Positions 29,577 through 38,500 of a stretch of 64,000 nt of DNA are shown in pieces; the stretch's first letter is position 1, and every line of letters starts with the position of its first letter. This DNA is from Methyloversatilis sp. (lineage in GTDB: Bacteria; Pseudomonadota; Gammaproteobacteria; Burkholderiales; Rhodocyclaceae). The position numbers were made by a program, and so were the translations under genes. The stretch lies in NCBI RefSeq assembly GCF_030698125.1, contig NZ_JAUYNV010000019.1:119830-183829 (forward strand), written 5' to 3'. A model generated the notes under the pieces. That model had not been told where the DNA came from. It did not search any database and saw only the letters and a list, made by a program, of their open reading frames with translations.

Positions 29577-30950
29577 TCAGTCTCCTCGGGTGTTCGGGAC
29601 GGTGTGCCCCAGATGGCCGGGCAGGTGTGCGGTGACGCGCAGTCCGCCCAGTGCGGTCGAATGACCGAATTCCAGTGTGCCGCCGTAGCTGTCGACCAGA
29701 TCGCGCACGATGGCCAGACCGAGACCGTGGCCGGGGCGTGATTCGTCGGCGCGAAAGCCGCGTTCAGCCAGCGCTTCAAGCTGTGTGGCCGGGCATCCCG
29801 GGCCGTCGTCCTCGATCGTGATGCCGATGTCGTCGGCGTGCCGGATGGAAATGCCGACCACGCCGGTGCACCAGGCGCAGGCGTTGTCCATCAGGTTGCC
29901 CAGCAGTTCGAGCAGGTCTTCCGGGTCCATGGCCAGCGCCAGACCGGACGGCACGTCGATGCGGATATCCGGCTTCTTGTCCGCGTACAGGATGCCCAGC
30001 GTGCGCCCGAGCTGATCGATCACCGCGGCGACGCTGCTGCGCTGGGCCGGATGCGCACCCCCCATCAGCCGGGCCCGCCGCAGCTCGCGTTCGATGGCAT
30101 GGCGCATCAGTGTGTTGCTGTCGACGAGGCGCTGCATGAGCGCCGGGTGTGCCGCCAGTTCGGGGGACTCGGTCGCTTGCACGAGTACGGCCAGGCGCGT
30201 CTTCAGGGCGTGGGCCAGGTTGCCGAGTGCCTCGCGCGAGCGTTGCGAACGGCGCAACAGCATGCCCAGCATGCTGTTGAGCTGCGCCACCAGCGGCGCA
30301 ATTTCGTCCGGCACCGGGGCATCGAGTTCTGTACGTTCGCCGCGTTCCAGTGCCTGCAACTGACCTTGAAGTTCGGCCAGCGGGCGCAGCGAGCGCTGCA
30401 CGACCCAGCGCTGAACGGCCAGTACGAGCAGCACCACCGCCAGCGACAGCAGGCCGTACAGCAGATGCCACTGACGCAGCCCGGACTGCAGCGGCGCAAG
30501 GTCTTCGGCCACCGCAATCACGACGCGCCGGGCGCGCTTCTCGTACTGCACCGACACCACCCACAGCGACTGTCCCTGCGGTCCGCGCGCCGCGGTCTCG
30601 CGTTGCCGCTCATCGACGGTCGGCGGCAGCGCAAGTCCGCCGTCCCACAGCGAGCGCGACGTGATGTCATGCGTCTGACCGTCTTGCGTGACAACGATGC
30701 GGTAGTAATGGCCCGAGAACGGGCGCTGGTATTCGCCGCCGACGCGCGTTGCGTCGAGCGCCAGTCGGCCGTCGGCGCCGGTGTGGAGTGCGGCGAGCAG
30801 GTTTTCCGCGTCGCGCTCCAGTCGCTGTGCGAGCTGCGCCTTCAGCAGCCGCTCGATCGCGATGCCGGCCAGCAGCCACTGCAGGCCGGCCAGCAGCACC
30901 AGGCTGACCGCCAGGCCCACGGCAAGACGCCGGTGCAGCGAGCCGTTCAT
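29577..30950 (-). CDS. Sensor histidine kinase
   Basis: A 457-residue membrane kinase. Transmembrane helices lie at about residues 10-30 and 163-183 and flank a periplasmic sensor of about 130 residues. A HAMP linker follows. The phosphorylated histidine is His247 in NLAHALKTRL. The ATP-binding domain has NLMDNACAW (N box), EDDGPGCP (G1) and GHGLGLAIV (G2). The overall plan is PhoQ/QseC-like. It overlaps the response regulator stop by 4 bp. Metal ions or envelope stress are possible signals, but this is inference. Confidence 0.93.
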   Translation of the reverse strand: MNGSLHRRLAVGLAVSLVLLAGLQWLLAGIAIERLLKAQLAQRLERDAENLLAALHTGADGRLALDATRVGGEYQRPFSGHYYRIVVTQDGQTHDITSRSLWDGGLALPPTVDERQRETAARGPQGQSLWVVSVQYEKRARRVVIAVAEDLAPLQSGLRQWHLLYGLLSLAVVLLVLAVQRWVVQRSLRPLAELQGQLQALERGERTELDAPVPDEIAPLVAQLNSMLGMLLRRSQRSREALGNLAHALKTRLAVLVQATESPELAAHPALMQRLVDSNTLMRHAIERELRRARLMGGAHPAQRSSVAAVIDQLGRTLGILYADKKPDIRIDVPSGLALAMDPEDLLELLGNLMDNACAWCTGVVGISIRHADDIGITIEDDGPGCPATQLEALAERGFRADESRPGHGLGLAIVRDLVDSYGGTLEFGHSTALGGLRVTAHLPGHLGHTVPNTRGD

Positions 30951-31624
30951 GATCCGGCGGGCGCGTCGAACACATAGCCCTGGCCGCGCCGTGTCTGTAT
31001 CCAGTCGCGGCCGATCTTGCGACGCAGGCGCGTGATGTGCGCTTCGATCACATTGCTTTCGTGGTCGGTGGCGTGGTCATAGAGGTGTTCGTTCAGTCGC
31101 TGCTGCGACAGCACGCGGCCCGGATGCAGCATGAAGCAGCGCAGCAGGCGGAATTCGATCTGGCTCAGTTCGATGCGTACGCCGTCACACAGGGTCGCGC
31201 TCTGCCCGCCCTCATCGAGCGACAGGCCGGCGACCGACAGTGGCCCGGGTGTGCGCTTGTCGGGTGTGCTGCGCTTGAGTACCGCCGCCAGCCGCGCCAG
31301 CAGCTCTTCGGTGTGGAAGGGCTTGCACACATAGTCGTCGGCGCCGGCGGTCAGCACCGCGACCTTTTCCTGCCAGGTGTCGCGCGCGGTCAGCACCACC
31401 ACCGGCATCGACTTGTGCGAACTGCGCCAGTGCTGCAGCACCTCGACGCCGCTGCGCCGCGGCAGACCGAGGTCGAGCAGCACGAGGTCGTAGTCGATCG
31501 CGTCGGCACACAACTGCGCAAACACGCCGTCGGTCGCCAGATCGACCGCGTAGCCCGCCCGCTCCAGCGCCGGCTTGAGTCCGGCGACCAGCGCTTCGTC
31601 GTCTTCGGCGAGCAGCAGTCTCAC
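30947..31624 (-). CDS. OmpR-family response regulator
   Basis: A 225-residue response regulator. The receiver domain has the acidic pocket EDD, phospho-acceptor Asp51 (LLDLGLP) and the conserved Lys in CKPFHTEE. The C-terminal winged HTH (IEFRLLRCFMLHPGRVLSQQRL and RRKIGRDWIQTRRGQGYVF) is of the OmpR/PhoB type, close to QseB/PmrA. It is cotranscribed with its kinase and two PepSY genes. Targets are unknown. Confidence 0.94.
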   Translation of the reverse strand: MRLLLAEDDEALVAGLKPALERAGYAVDLATDGVFAQLCADAIDYDLVLLDLGLPRRSGVEVLQHWRSSHKSMPVVVLTARDTWQEKVAVLTAGADDYVCKPFHTEELLARLAAVLKRSTPDKRTPGPLSVAGLSLDEGGQSATLCDGVRIELSQIEFRLLRCFMLHPGRVLSQQRLNEHLYDHATDHESNVIEAHITRLRRKIGRDWIQTRRGQGYVFDAPAGS

Positions 31625-31625
31625 G

Positions 31626-31958
31626 TCAGTCGTCCTGTTCCAGCTTCAGCAGTTCGCCATTGCGTGCGTCGAGCTTCATTTCCCACACGCGACCCTGATC
31701 GTCGAGCAGTTCGACTTCATAGATCCACAGCTCGCGCTTGCGCTCCAGGTCGATGTCGATCAGCTTGCCCGGGCGCACCGCCTTCGCCAGCTCCGAAATT
31801 TTCTCCAGTGACAGGATTTCACCGCGCTGGCTCAGTTCGCGCGCCCGGATGTGATCATCGTCGGCGAAGCCCATCGGCATGTAGAACACGCCGGCGGCGA
31901 GTGCACCGAGGGCGAGCAGCGGAACGGCCAGGAAGAGCAGGAGGCGTCGGGTTGTCAT
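31626..31958 (-). CDS. PepSY-domain protein (proximal copy)
   Basis: A 110-residue protein, first of the four-gene operon. An N-terminal hydrophobic segment (LLLFLAVPLLALGALAAGVFYM) may be a signal peptide or anchor. The PepSY domain contains GEILSLEKISELAKAV, LIDIDLERKRELWIYEVELLDD and WEMKLDARNGELLKLEQ. Its stop lies 1 bp before the response regulator start. It resembles the distal PepSY copy, so the two-component system is bracketed by paralogues. Confidence 0.82.
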   Translation of the reverse strand: MTTRRLLLFLAVPLLALGALAAGVFYMPMGFADDDHIRARELSQRGEILSLEKISELAKAVRPGKLIDIDLERKRELWIYEVELLDDQGRVWEMKLDARNGELLKLEQDD

Positions 31959-32015
31959 GCCTGCAGTGTAGGCGCCGAAGCTGAAACCAGCCTGAAAGCG
32001 CAGTGACGCCTGCGA

Positions 32016-33206
32016 TCAGAGGTTGTGCCGGGTGTCGCGTCCGGCGCGGCGCCGCGCCAGCAGGTCACCGGCCAGACCGATCATCAGGCGCACGACGCCG
32101 TAGGCCATCCAGCGCAGCACGCGTTCGTGGATCGGGCGGTTTTTCCACTGTCGATGGCGCAGTTCGCGGCCGCCATGGTTGGCCGCCTGCAGCAACTTCT
32201 GCCGCAACTCCCCGGCGAAACCCGCGTCGCTCACCACCACATTGGCTTCGCGCGCCAGCATCAGGCTGAACGGATCGATGTTACTGGAGCCGACCGTGGC
32301 CCAGTCGTCGTCCACCACGGCCGCCTTGGCGTGCATGAAGCTGCGACGGTACTCGACGATGCGCACGCCTTTCGACAGCAGCGCACCGTAGAGCGCCTGC
32401 GAGGCGTAGTGCATCAGCAGGTACTCGACCCGCCCCTGCAGGATGAGCGTTACCGTCACGCCGCGTTCCGCAGCCCGCACGAGCGCCTGACGGAAGCGCC
32501 GGCCCGGCAGGAAGTAGGCGTTGGCGATGATGATGTCGCTGCACGCCCGGTTGATCGCCTCGAGATAGGCGTCCTCGATGTCGCGCCGGTGGCGCAGGTT
32601 GTCGCGCACCAGCAGCGCGGCGCGGATCTGTCCGGCCTGGCGGCTGGCATATTCACGCACACGCGGCAGGCGCGGTCGGAACTGAAGCGTCGCCCACGCC
32701 ACGCGTTCCCACAGTTTCTGGCATTCGGCATGCATGCGGGCCACCAGCGGCCCGCGCACCTGGACCGCGAAGTCGAAGCGCGGTGGCGTGTGACCGGGCG
32801 TGTGCATGTCGTCGATGATGTTGATGCCGCCGGCAAAGCCGGTGCTGGCGTCGATGACGGCCAGCTTGCGGTGCATGCGGCGCAGCCGGTTGCGGCGCAG
32901 GGTGACCCAGCTGATATCGGGGCGGAAGATGAGCGTGTGCGCGCCGGCGGCCTCCAGGGCTGCGCGGTGCGTGGTTTCGAATTCGCTCGCGCCGAAGCCG
33001 TCGACCAGCACGCGCACGCGCACGCCGCGTTGCGCGGCCCGAGCCAGGGCCGCCGAGATGCGCTCGCCGATGTGGTCATTGGCAAAGATGTAGGTTTCCA
33101 GAAAGATTTCCTGGCGTGCCCCCTCGATCGCCGCTTCCAGCGCTGGAAAGTACTGTTCGCCGCACACCAGCAGGCGGATGTCGTTGCCGGGCAGGAATCG
33201 ACTCAT
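32016..33206 (-). CDS. clsB: Cardiolipin synthase B
   Basis: A 396-residue phospholipase D superfamily enzyme. Two HKD-type motifs are present: HRKLAVIDASTGFAGGIN and HAKAAVVDDDWATVGSSNID. It probably makes cardiolipin from phosphatidylglycerol (or with phosphatidylethanolamine, as E. coli ClsB does). It lacks the long N-terminal membrane region of ClsA, which supports ClsB. A C-terminal hydrophobic patch (MAYGVVRLMIGLAGDLLA) may bind the membrane. It lies 29 bp after an EEP-family gene, the same pairing as ybhP-clsB in E. coli. Confidence 0.92.
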   Translation of the reverse strand: MSRFLPGNDIRLLVCGEQYFPALEAAIEGARQEIFLETYIFANDHIGERISAALARAAQRGVRVRVLVDGFGASEFETTHRAALEAAGAHTLIFRPDISWVTLRRNRLRRMHRKLAVIDASTGFAGGINIIDDMHTPGHTPPRFDFAVQVRGPLVARMHAECQKLWERVAWATLQFRPRLPRVREYASRQAGQIRAALLVRDNLRHRRDIEDAYLEAINRACSDIIIANAYFLPGRRFRQALVRAAERGVTVTLILQGRVEYLLMHYASQALYGALLSKGVRIVEYRRSFMHAKAAVVDDDWATVGSSNIDPFSLMLAREANVVVSDAGFAGELRQKLLQAANHGGRELRHRQWKNRPIHERVLRWMAYGVVRLMIGLAGDLLARRRAGRDTRHNL

Positions 33207-33235
33207 CGCGGACTCATTGCGGGCTCACGGCGTCG

Positions 33236-33991
33236 TCACGCTACAGGCAGCGACAATCGCGCGGTCAGCGCCGCATGATCGGAAATGCGCGACCAGGGGC
33301 GGCCGGCATGCAGCTTCACCTCGCCCACGTCGAGGCCGCGCACATAGATGCGATCGAGCCGCAGCATCGGAAAGGCCGCCGGATAGCTGCGCGCAGGATG
33401 GCCGTGGAACAGGCTGTGCGCCTCCTGTAGGCCGAGTGCGTCGGCCCACTGACCTTCGGCGCGGTTGTGCCAGTCATTGAAGTCGCCGGCCACGATCAGC
33501 GCCTCGGTGGCGGGTATGGTTGAAGATACGTGCTCGGCCAGCATGGCGTACTGCTGGGCCCGGCCGCGTGCGGTCAGGCCCAGATGCACGCACAGCGCAT
33601 GCACGCGCCGGCCGGGCACCGGCTCGATCACGCAATGCAGCAGGCCGCGCTGTTCGAAGCGGTGTGCCGACATGTCGTGGTTGTCGGTCTGTGAAATCGG
33701 GTGGCGCGACAGGATGGCGTTGCCATGGTGACCGTGGTCGTACACCGCGTTGCGGCCATAGGCGGTCGCCGGCCACATTTCATCGGCCAGGAACTCGTAC
33801 TGCGGCTCGATCGGCCAGTCGGCGTGGCGCAGCGCGTGTCCGTGGTGCTGACCCTGCACCTCCTGCAGGAACACCAGATCCGACGACAGGTAACGCAAGC
33901 GGTCGCGCAGTTCGTGGATCACCATGCGGCGGTTGAACTGCGAAAAGCCCTTGTGGATATTCCAGGTGCAGATGCGGAGGTCTGTCGTCAT
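33236..33991 (-). CDS. Endonuclease/exonuclease/phosphatase family protein (YbhP-like)
   Basis: A 251-residue EEP-fold phosphodiesterase. It has the opening TWNIHKGF, the metal-binding glutamate in LVFLQEVQG, the catalytic GDFND motif, and a terminal SDHAALTA. It may act on phospholipid head groups or nucleic acid; the pairing with clsB favours a membrane-lipid role as for E. coli YbhP. The ATG at 33991 overlaps the upstream stop by 4 bp (ATGA). Confidence 0.88.
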   Translation of the reverse strand: MTTDLRICTWNIHKGFSQFNRRMVIHELRDRLRYLSSDLVFLQEVQGQHHGHALRHADWPIEPQYEFLADEMWPATAYGRNAVYDHGHHGNAILSRHPISQTDNHDMSAHRFEQRGLLHCVIEPVPGRRVHALCVHLGLTARGRAQQYAMLAEHVSSTIPATEALIVAGDFNDWHNRAEGQWADALGLQEAHSLFHGHPARSYPAAFPMLRLDRIYVRGLDVGEVKLHAGRPWSRISDHAALTARLSLPVA

Positions 33992-34473
33992 GGATCGAGC
34001 GGGTGGCCGCGCCCGGCTTCGGCGAGCTTCATCATGTGGCGCGCAAACGCCGGGTCTTCGCCGCGCAGCAGGGTCATCAGCTGGTTGCGGAAGGCGTCGC
34101 AGGCCAGCCACTCGCGCATGTAGTCGTCCCACGACGCCCAGCGGCGCGCTGCCAGACCTTCGGTTTCGTCGGTCCAGGCGACCAGGTAGGCGCGCTCGAA
34201 CAGCGAAATGAGCATCTGGTAGATGATGTGCATGCGCCGTTCCTGCTCGTCGCTGAGGTGCTGCGGCGCGGCGGTCTCGCGCAGCGGCAGGTCCGGATTG
34301 GCCAGCACGATCTTCAGGAAGTCGATGTAGGCGTCCGACAGCATCTGGTACGCCTCTTCATCTTCGTTGTCGCGCTCGCGCCGCTGCTGGTAGATGAAGG
34401 TGATGACGGCGAGTGGCAGGCCCAGCGCGGTCACCACGTAACTGGCCAGTTCCCAGCGCTGCATCCAGTCCAT
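33988..34473 (-). CDS. Hypothetical protein with one membrane helix
   Basis: A 161-residue protein. It has one N-terminal transmembrane segment (LASYVVTALGLPLAVITFIYQ), then a charged linker (RRERDNEDEEA) and a helical cytosolic domain rich in aromatic residues (SDAYIDFLKIV, MHIIYQMLISLFERAYLVAW, WDDYMREWL). The family is not recognised with confidence. I chose the ATG at 34473. It begins 13 bp after nadA and overlaps the EEP gene. Confidence 0.72.
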   Translation of the reverse strand: MDWMQRWELASYVVTALGLPLAVITFIYQQRRERDNEDEEAYQMLSDAYIDFLKIVLANPDLPLRETAAPQHLSDEQERRMHIIYQMLISLFERAYLVAWTDETEGLAARRWASWDDYMREWLACDAFRNQLMTLLRGEDPAFARHMMKLAEAGRGHPLDP

Positions 34474-34486
34474 GTGGCAGACGTCC

Positions 34487-35590
34487 TCAGGGCGAGGCGG
34501 CCAGCATGCGGTCGAGCGCGAGTTTGGCCGGCACCGCTTCATGTTCCGGCACGCTGATCCGGTTCACCACCTGGCCTTCGGCAAGATTCTCGAGACACCA
34601 GGCGAGATGCTGCGGATCGATGCGCTGCATGGTCGAGCACATGCACACGGTGGGCGCCATGAACTGCACGGTCTTGCCTTCGTGCTTCACCTCTTCGGCG
34701 AGGCGATTCACCAGATTCAGCTCTGTACCCACCAGCCACTTCGTGCCCGGCGCGCCGGCCTTCACCGTCTTCAGGATGTATTCGGTCGAACCGACGTAAT
34801 CCGACTGGCGACACACTTCGAGGGCGCTTTCCGGATGCGAAATGACGAGGCCATCCGGATGCTGGTTGCGCCAGCGCAGGATGTGCGCCGGCTGGAACAT
34901 CTGGTGTACCGAACAGTGACCCTTCCAAAGCAGGATTTTCGCCTTTGCCACCTGCTCGCGGGTCAGGCCGCCGTTTTCCAGATCCGGGTCCCACACCACC
35001 ATGTCGTCGAGCGGAATGCCCATCTTGTAGCCGGTCCAGCGCCCGAGGTGCTGGTCGGGGAAGAACAGCACCTTTTCGCGGCGTGCCAGCGACCACTCGA
35101 GAATGCTGGCGGCGTTCGACGAGGTGCACACGATGCCGCCGTGCTCGCCGCAGAAGGCCTTCAGGTCGGCTGCCGAGTTGATGTAGGTGACCGGCGTAAT
35201 GAGCGCATCCGGGTCGCCGGTCATGTCGCGCAGTTCGCGCCAGCAGCGTTCCACCTTGGCCAGGCTGGCCATGTCGGCCATCGAACAGCCGGCGGCCAGG
35301 TCGGGCAGGATGGCGATCTGTTCCGGGCGCGACATGATGTCGGCCACTTCGGCCATGAAGTGCACGCCGCAGAACACGATGAATTTCGCGTCCGTCTGGC
35401 TGGCGAGGCGCGCCAGCTTCAGCGAATCGCCGGTCAGGTCGGCGTGGCGATAGACATCTGCCCGCTGATAGTGGTGACCGAGGATGACCGCGCGCTGGCC
35501 GAGCTTTTCGCGCGCCGCAAGAATGCGCGACTGCGCCTGGTCGTCGGCCAGCGCGTTGAAACGGTCAAAGGTGATGTTGGCGACTTGCAT
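34487..35590 (-). CDS. nadA: Quinolinate synthase
   Basis: A 367-residue NadA. It condenses iminoaspartate with dihydroxyacetone phosphate to quinolinate, using a [4Fe-4S] cluster, in NAD synthesis. Conserved elements are ILGHHYQRADVY, the cluster cysteines in FCGVHFMAE and GIVCTSSNAA, and the C-terminal TVCMCSTM. HPESALEVC and VGTELNLVNRLA are also family motifs. The start at 35590 fits the family, with AAGGA upstream. nadB and nadC are not in the window. It follows the rhodanese gene in the same operon. Confidence 0.96.
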   Translation of the reverse strand: MQVANITFDRFNALADDQAQSRILAAREKLGQRAVILGHHYQRADVYRHADLTGDSLKLARLASQTDAKFIVFCGVHFMAEVADIMSRPEQIAILPDLAAGCSMADMASLAKVERCWRELRDMTGDPDALITPVTYINSAADLKAFCGEHGGIVCTSSNAASILEWSLARREKVLFFPDQHLGRWTGYKMGIPLDDMVVWDPDLENGGLTREQVAKAKILLWKGHCSVHQMFQPAHILRWRNQHPDGLVISHPESALEVCRQSDYVGSTEYILKTVKAGAPGTKWLVGTELNLVNRLAEEVKHEGKTVQFMAPTVCMCSTMQRIDPQHLAWCLENLAEGQVVNRISVPEHEAVPAKLALDRMLAASP

Positions 35591-35600
35591 CGGGTGTCCT

Positions 35601-36050
35601 TCAGGTCTGGCTCCATGGCAGGCCGGCCTTGCGCCAGCCACCCGCGGTGTTGCGATGGCCGTTGGCGTCCAGGTCTCCCTCGAATCCTTCGAGGATGTTG
35701 TAGGCGTTGCTGTAACCCGCTTCGGCCGCGACGGCCGCAGCGCCGTGCGAACGTCCGCCGCTGCGGCACAGGAACATCACCAGTGCTTCGGGATCGACCT
35801 GATGCTTGAGCTGGGTGAGGAAATCCGGGTTGCGCTGGCCGGATGACTGGTTCCATTCGATCTGTACCGAATCCGGCACCTCGCCGACCCACTGCCATTC
35901 GGCCGCCGTGCGCACATCGACGATGCGTGCCCCGGGCGCGAGCCTGAGCAATTCGTGGGCTTCGGCCGGCGTCACGGCACCGGCGTAAGGCAGTTGGAGC
36001 TGCTGCGCACGTTCCCGTGCGAGACCGAGTATCTGTCCGAGTGTAGCCAT
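35601..36050 (-). CDS. Rhodanese-like sulfurtransferase
   Basis: A 149-residue single-domain rhodanese. The active-site loop is CRSGGRS, with the catalytic cysteine in MFLCRSGGRSHGAA. The CH2A-like motif RIVDVRTAAEWQWVGEVP is clear. It may carry sulfane sulfur; the next gene, nadA, encodes an iron-sulfur enzyme, so a role in cluster supply or repair is possible but inferred. It is the first gene of a five-gene minus-strand operon divergent from glnA. Confidence 0.88.
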   Translation of the reverse strand: MATLGQILGLARERAQQLQLPYAGAVTPAEAHELLRLAPGARIVDVRTAAEWQWVGEVPDSVQIEWNQSSGQRNPDFLTQLKHQVDPEALVMFLCRSGGRSHGAAAVAAEAGYSNAYNILEGFEGDLDANGHRNTAGGWRKAGLPWSQT

Positions 36051-36112
36051 GGCTGATGTTCAGGCGAATAAAAGTGGTCGAAGTATATCGTTCGGCGCCC
36101 CCGACACCTCGT

Positions 36113-36129
36113 CGCACCGAAGTGGTGCG
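36113..36129 (+). promoter_or_regulatory. NtrC-type binding site 1 upstream of glnA
   Basis: CGCACC-GAAGT-GGTGCG is a perfect dyad with the architecture of the classic NtrC site (TGCACC-N5-GGTGCA). Its centre is about 140 bp upstream of the predicted sigma-54 transcript start, the same distance as in E. coli glnA. Confidence 0.8.
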
Positions 36130-36143
36130 CACGAAAATGCCTG

Positions 36144-36160
36144 TGCATCAAGTCGGTGCG
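36144..36160 (+). promoter_or_regulatory. NtrC-type binding site 2 upstream of glnA
   Basis: TGCATC-AAGTC-GGTGCG is an imperfect NtrC dyad. Its centre is 31 bp (about three helical turns) from site 1 and about 109 bp from the predicted start, so the two sites can bind cooperating NtrC dimers on the same DNA face. Confidence 0.75.
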
Positions 36161-36234
36161 TATTCGGTGGCGTTCGGCTGCCCGGGCGGCGACAATGCGG
36201 CCTGTGGCACAATCCCGGGGCGAAATCCGGTGCG

Positions 36235-36250
36235 TGGCACGCGAACTGCT
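36235..36250 (+). promoter_or_regulatory. Sigma-54 promoter of glnA
   Basis: TGGCACGCGAACTGCT matches the -24/-12 consensus: GG and GC are separated by exactly 10 bp. It lies about 125 bp upstream of the glnA ATG and 75-106 bp downstream of the two NtrC sites. The rest of the 36051-36375 gap shows no gene. Confidence 0.85.
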
Positions 36251-36375
36251 TTAGTCAGCGCTGCGACAGCCGCCGCGCCTGAACGGTTGCAGCGCGCCAA
36301 AGACTCGCCCAAAACAGGAATTACCCCGTTAAAAGCTGACCGAGCAACATCCATACATCCATCGTAGGAGAAATC

Positions 36376-37788
36376 ATGACGACCGCGAAGAAGGTACTCG
36401 ACATCATCAAGGAGAAGGAAGTCAAGTTCGTTGATTTCCGTTTCACCGACACCCGTGGCAAGGAGCAGCACGTGGGTGTGCCGGTCAGCGCCTTCGACGC
36501 CGACAAGTTCACCGAAGGCCACGCTTTTGATGGTTCGTCGATTGCCGGCTGGAAGGGTATCCAGGCTTCGGACATGCTGCTGATGCCGGATCCGGAAACC
36601 GCCTTCATCGACCCGTTCTTCGACGAAACCACGCTGGTCATCAGCTGTGACGTCGTCGAGCCGTCGGATGGCAAGGGCTACGACCGCGATCCGCGCTCGA
36701 TCGCCAAGCGCGCCGAAGCCTTCCTGAAGTCGTCCGGCCTGGGCGATACCGCCTACTTCGGCCCGGAACCCGAATTCTTCATCTTCGACAGCGTCGAGTG
36801 GACGGTCGACATGTCCGGCTGCCGCGTGCAGATCTTCTCCGAAGAGGCTGCCTGGGCATCGGGCGAGAAGTTCGAAAGCGGCAACACCGGTCACCGCCCG
36901 GGCGTCAAGGGCGGTTACTTCCCGGTCCCGCCGGTCGATTCGCACAATGACATCCGTGCTGCCATGGTGCTGGCACTGGAAGCCGTCGGCATCCCGGTCG
37001 AAGTGCATCACCACGAAGTCGCGACCGCCGGCCAGAATGAAATCGGCACCAGGTTCAACACGCTGGTGCGCCGCGCCGACTGGACGCAGACGCTGAAGTA
37101 CATCGTGCACAACGTCGCCCACAGCTACGGCAAGACCGCCACCTTCATGCCCAAGCCCATCGTCGGCGACAACGGTTCCGGCATGCACGTGCACCAGTCG
37201 ATCTGGAAGGACGGCAAGAACCTGTTCGCCGGCAACGGCTACGCCGGCCTGTCCGAGTTCGCGCTGTACTACATCGGCGGCATCATCAAGCACGCCAAGG
37301 CGCTGAATGCGATCACCAACCCGGGTACGAATTCGTACAAGCGTCTGGTGCCGCATTACGAAGCCCCGGTCAAGCTGGCCTATTCGGCGCGCAACCGCTC
37401 GGCGTCGATCCGCATTCCGCACGTCGCGTCGGACAAGGCACGCCGCATCGAAACGCGCTTCCCGGATCCGCTGGCCAATCCTTACCTGTGCTTCGCCGCG
37501 CTGATGATGGCGGGCCTGGATGGCGTGCAGAACAAGATCCACCCGGGCGAGCCGGCCGACAAGAACCTGTACGACCTGCCGCCGGAAGAGGACAAGCTCA
37601 TCCCGACCGTGTGTGCCAGCCTCGACGAAGCCCTCGATGCGCTCGCCGCAGACCATGCCTTCCTGACCAAGGGCGGCGTGTTCTCGGAAGACTTCATCGC
37701 GGCCTACATCGAACTGAAGATGACCGAAGTGAATCGCATCCGCATGACGACCCACCCGGTCGAATTCGAGATGTATTACAGCCTCTGA
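36376..37788 (+). CDS. glnA: Glutamine synthetase type I
   Basis: A 470-residue GSI-beta-type enzyme that makes glutamine from glutamate, ammonia and ATP. Key motifs are FDGSSIAGW, the metal/ATP region [23 protein letters not shown], and [12 protein letters not shown]. The adenylylation tyrosine sits in [10 protein letters not shown] near residue 400, so activity should be tuned by GlnE. It is preceded by two NtrC sites and a sigma-54 promoter, and followed by a strong terminator. ntrB and ntrC lie just downstream, the usual nitrogen-control arrangement. Confidence 0.98.
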   Translation: MTTAKKVLDIIKEKEVKFVDFRFTDTRGKEQHVGVPVSAFDADKFTEGHAFDGSSIAGWKGIQASDMLLMPDPETAFIDPFFDETTLVISCDVVEPSDGKGYDRDPRSIAKRAEAFLKSSGLGDTAYFGPEPEFFIFDSVEWTVDMSGCRVQIFSEEAAWASGEKFESGNTGHRPGVKGGYFPVPPVDSHNDIRAAMVLALEAVGIPVEVHHHEVATAGQNEIGTRFNTLVRRADWTQTLKYIVHNVAHSYGKTATFMPKPIVGDNGSGMHVHQSIWKDGKNLFAGNGYAGLSEFALYYIGGIIKHAKALNAITNPGTNSYKRLVPHYEAPVKLAYSARNRSASIRIPHVASDKARRIETRFPDPLANPYLCFAALMMAGLDGVQNKIHPGEPADKNLYDLPPEEDKLIPTVCASLDEALDALAADHAFLTKGGVFSEDFIAAYIELKMTEVNRIRMTTHPVEFEMYYSL

Positions 37789-37848
37789 TCGCCATCGGTC
37801 AGCATATGCCGGCGTGGCGTCAGCCCGCGCGGCATGTGAAGCGTTAGG

Positions 37849-37877
37849 GAAAAGGACGGCATTTAGCCGTCCTTTTT
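37849..37877 (+). terminator. Rho-independent terminator of glnA
   Basis: AAAGGACGGC (37851-37860) and GCCGTCCTTT (37866-37875) form a perfect 10-bp stem with an ATTTA loop, followed by a T-run. It separates glnA from the DUF4124 gene and ntrBC. Confidence 0.95.
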
Positions 37878-37945
37878 CATTGTCACTGCGCAAGTGTGCG
37901 CCCTACACTCGCGCTGCTTCGACCCGAAACGCCCAGGTGATCCAC

Positions 37946-38428
37946 ATGCTACAAGGTCTGAACCGTATCCTGATTGCCGTGGCAAGCCTGCTTGTTGCAG
38001 CGCCCGCCACGGCAGAAATCTACAAGTGCGTCGACGCTGAAGGCCACACGACCTACACGAACGAAAAGTCGCGCGCCAGCGGATGCAAGGTGCTGGCCAG
38101 CGACATGCCGGTCAGTTCGGTGCCTGGTCCGGCCGCTGCCACGCCCAAGCCGGCCGCCAATGCGGGCGGTGGTTTCCCGAGCGTCAGCAACGACCAGCAG
38201 AAGGCGCGCGATTCCGAACGCAGGCGCATCCTCGAGACCGAGCTTGCGACCGAAACCGGCAGTCTCGAAGAGGCGCGCAAGGCGCTGACCGAAGGTGAAG
38301 CGGTGCGTCTGGGCAACGAGCGCAACTATCAGAAGTATCTCGACCGGATACAGGGGCTCAAGGACAATGTGGCTCTGCATGAACGCAATGTCGATGCGCT
38401 GCGCAAGGAGCTGTCCAAGCTGCCCTGA
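37946..38428 (+). CDS. DUF4124 exported protein
   Basis: A 160-residue protein with a signal peptide (ending PATA). A DUF4124 motif follows at once: EIYKCVDAEGHTTYTNEK, with a second Cys in SGCKVL, a probable disulfide. The C-terminal half is a charged coiled coil (KARDSERRRILETELATETGSLEEARKAL onward). The function is unknown. The family is common in betaproteobacteria next to ntrBC. I chose the ATG that opens the signal peptide. It has its own promoter, since a terminator precedes it. Confidence 0.82.
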   Translation: MLQGLNRILIAVASLLVAAPATAEIYKCVDAEGHTTYTNEKSRASGCKVLASDMPVSSVPGPAAATPKPAANAGGGFPSVSNDQQKARDSERRRILETELATETGSLEEARKALTEGEAVRLGNERNYQKYLDRIQGLKDNVALHERNVDALRKELSKLP

Positions 38429-38446
38429 GCGCAGTGCGCGCACCGG

Positions 38447-38488
38447 CCTGCCGATGGATCGGCAGGCAATACTGGCGCGCTTCTTGCG
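38447..38488 (+). promoter_or_regulatory. Hairpin and candidate sigma-54 promoter before ntrB
   Basis: CCTGCCGA-TGGA-TCGGCAGG (38447-38466) is an 8-bp hairpin after the DUF4124 gene. Just beyond it, TGGCGCGCTTCTTGCG (38473-38488) fits the sigma-54 -24/-12 pattern (GG-N10-GC). The start would lie only 1-2 bases before the ntrB ATG, which is unusual, so this site is tentative. Confidence 0.45.
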
Positions 38489-38500
38489 TGGAATGCGGTC

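Noticed and set aside
36208..36226. Second sigma-54 box near TGGCACAATCCCGGGG before glnA
   Set aside because: The distance from GG to a GC pair is wrong (no GC at the -12 position). The box at 36235-36250 is the correct one.
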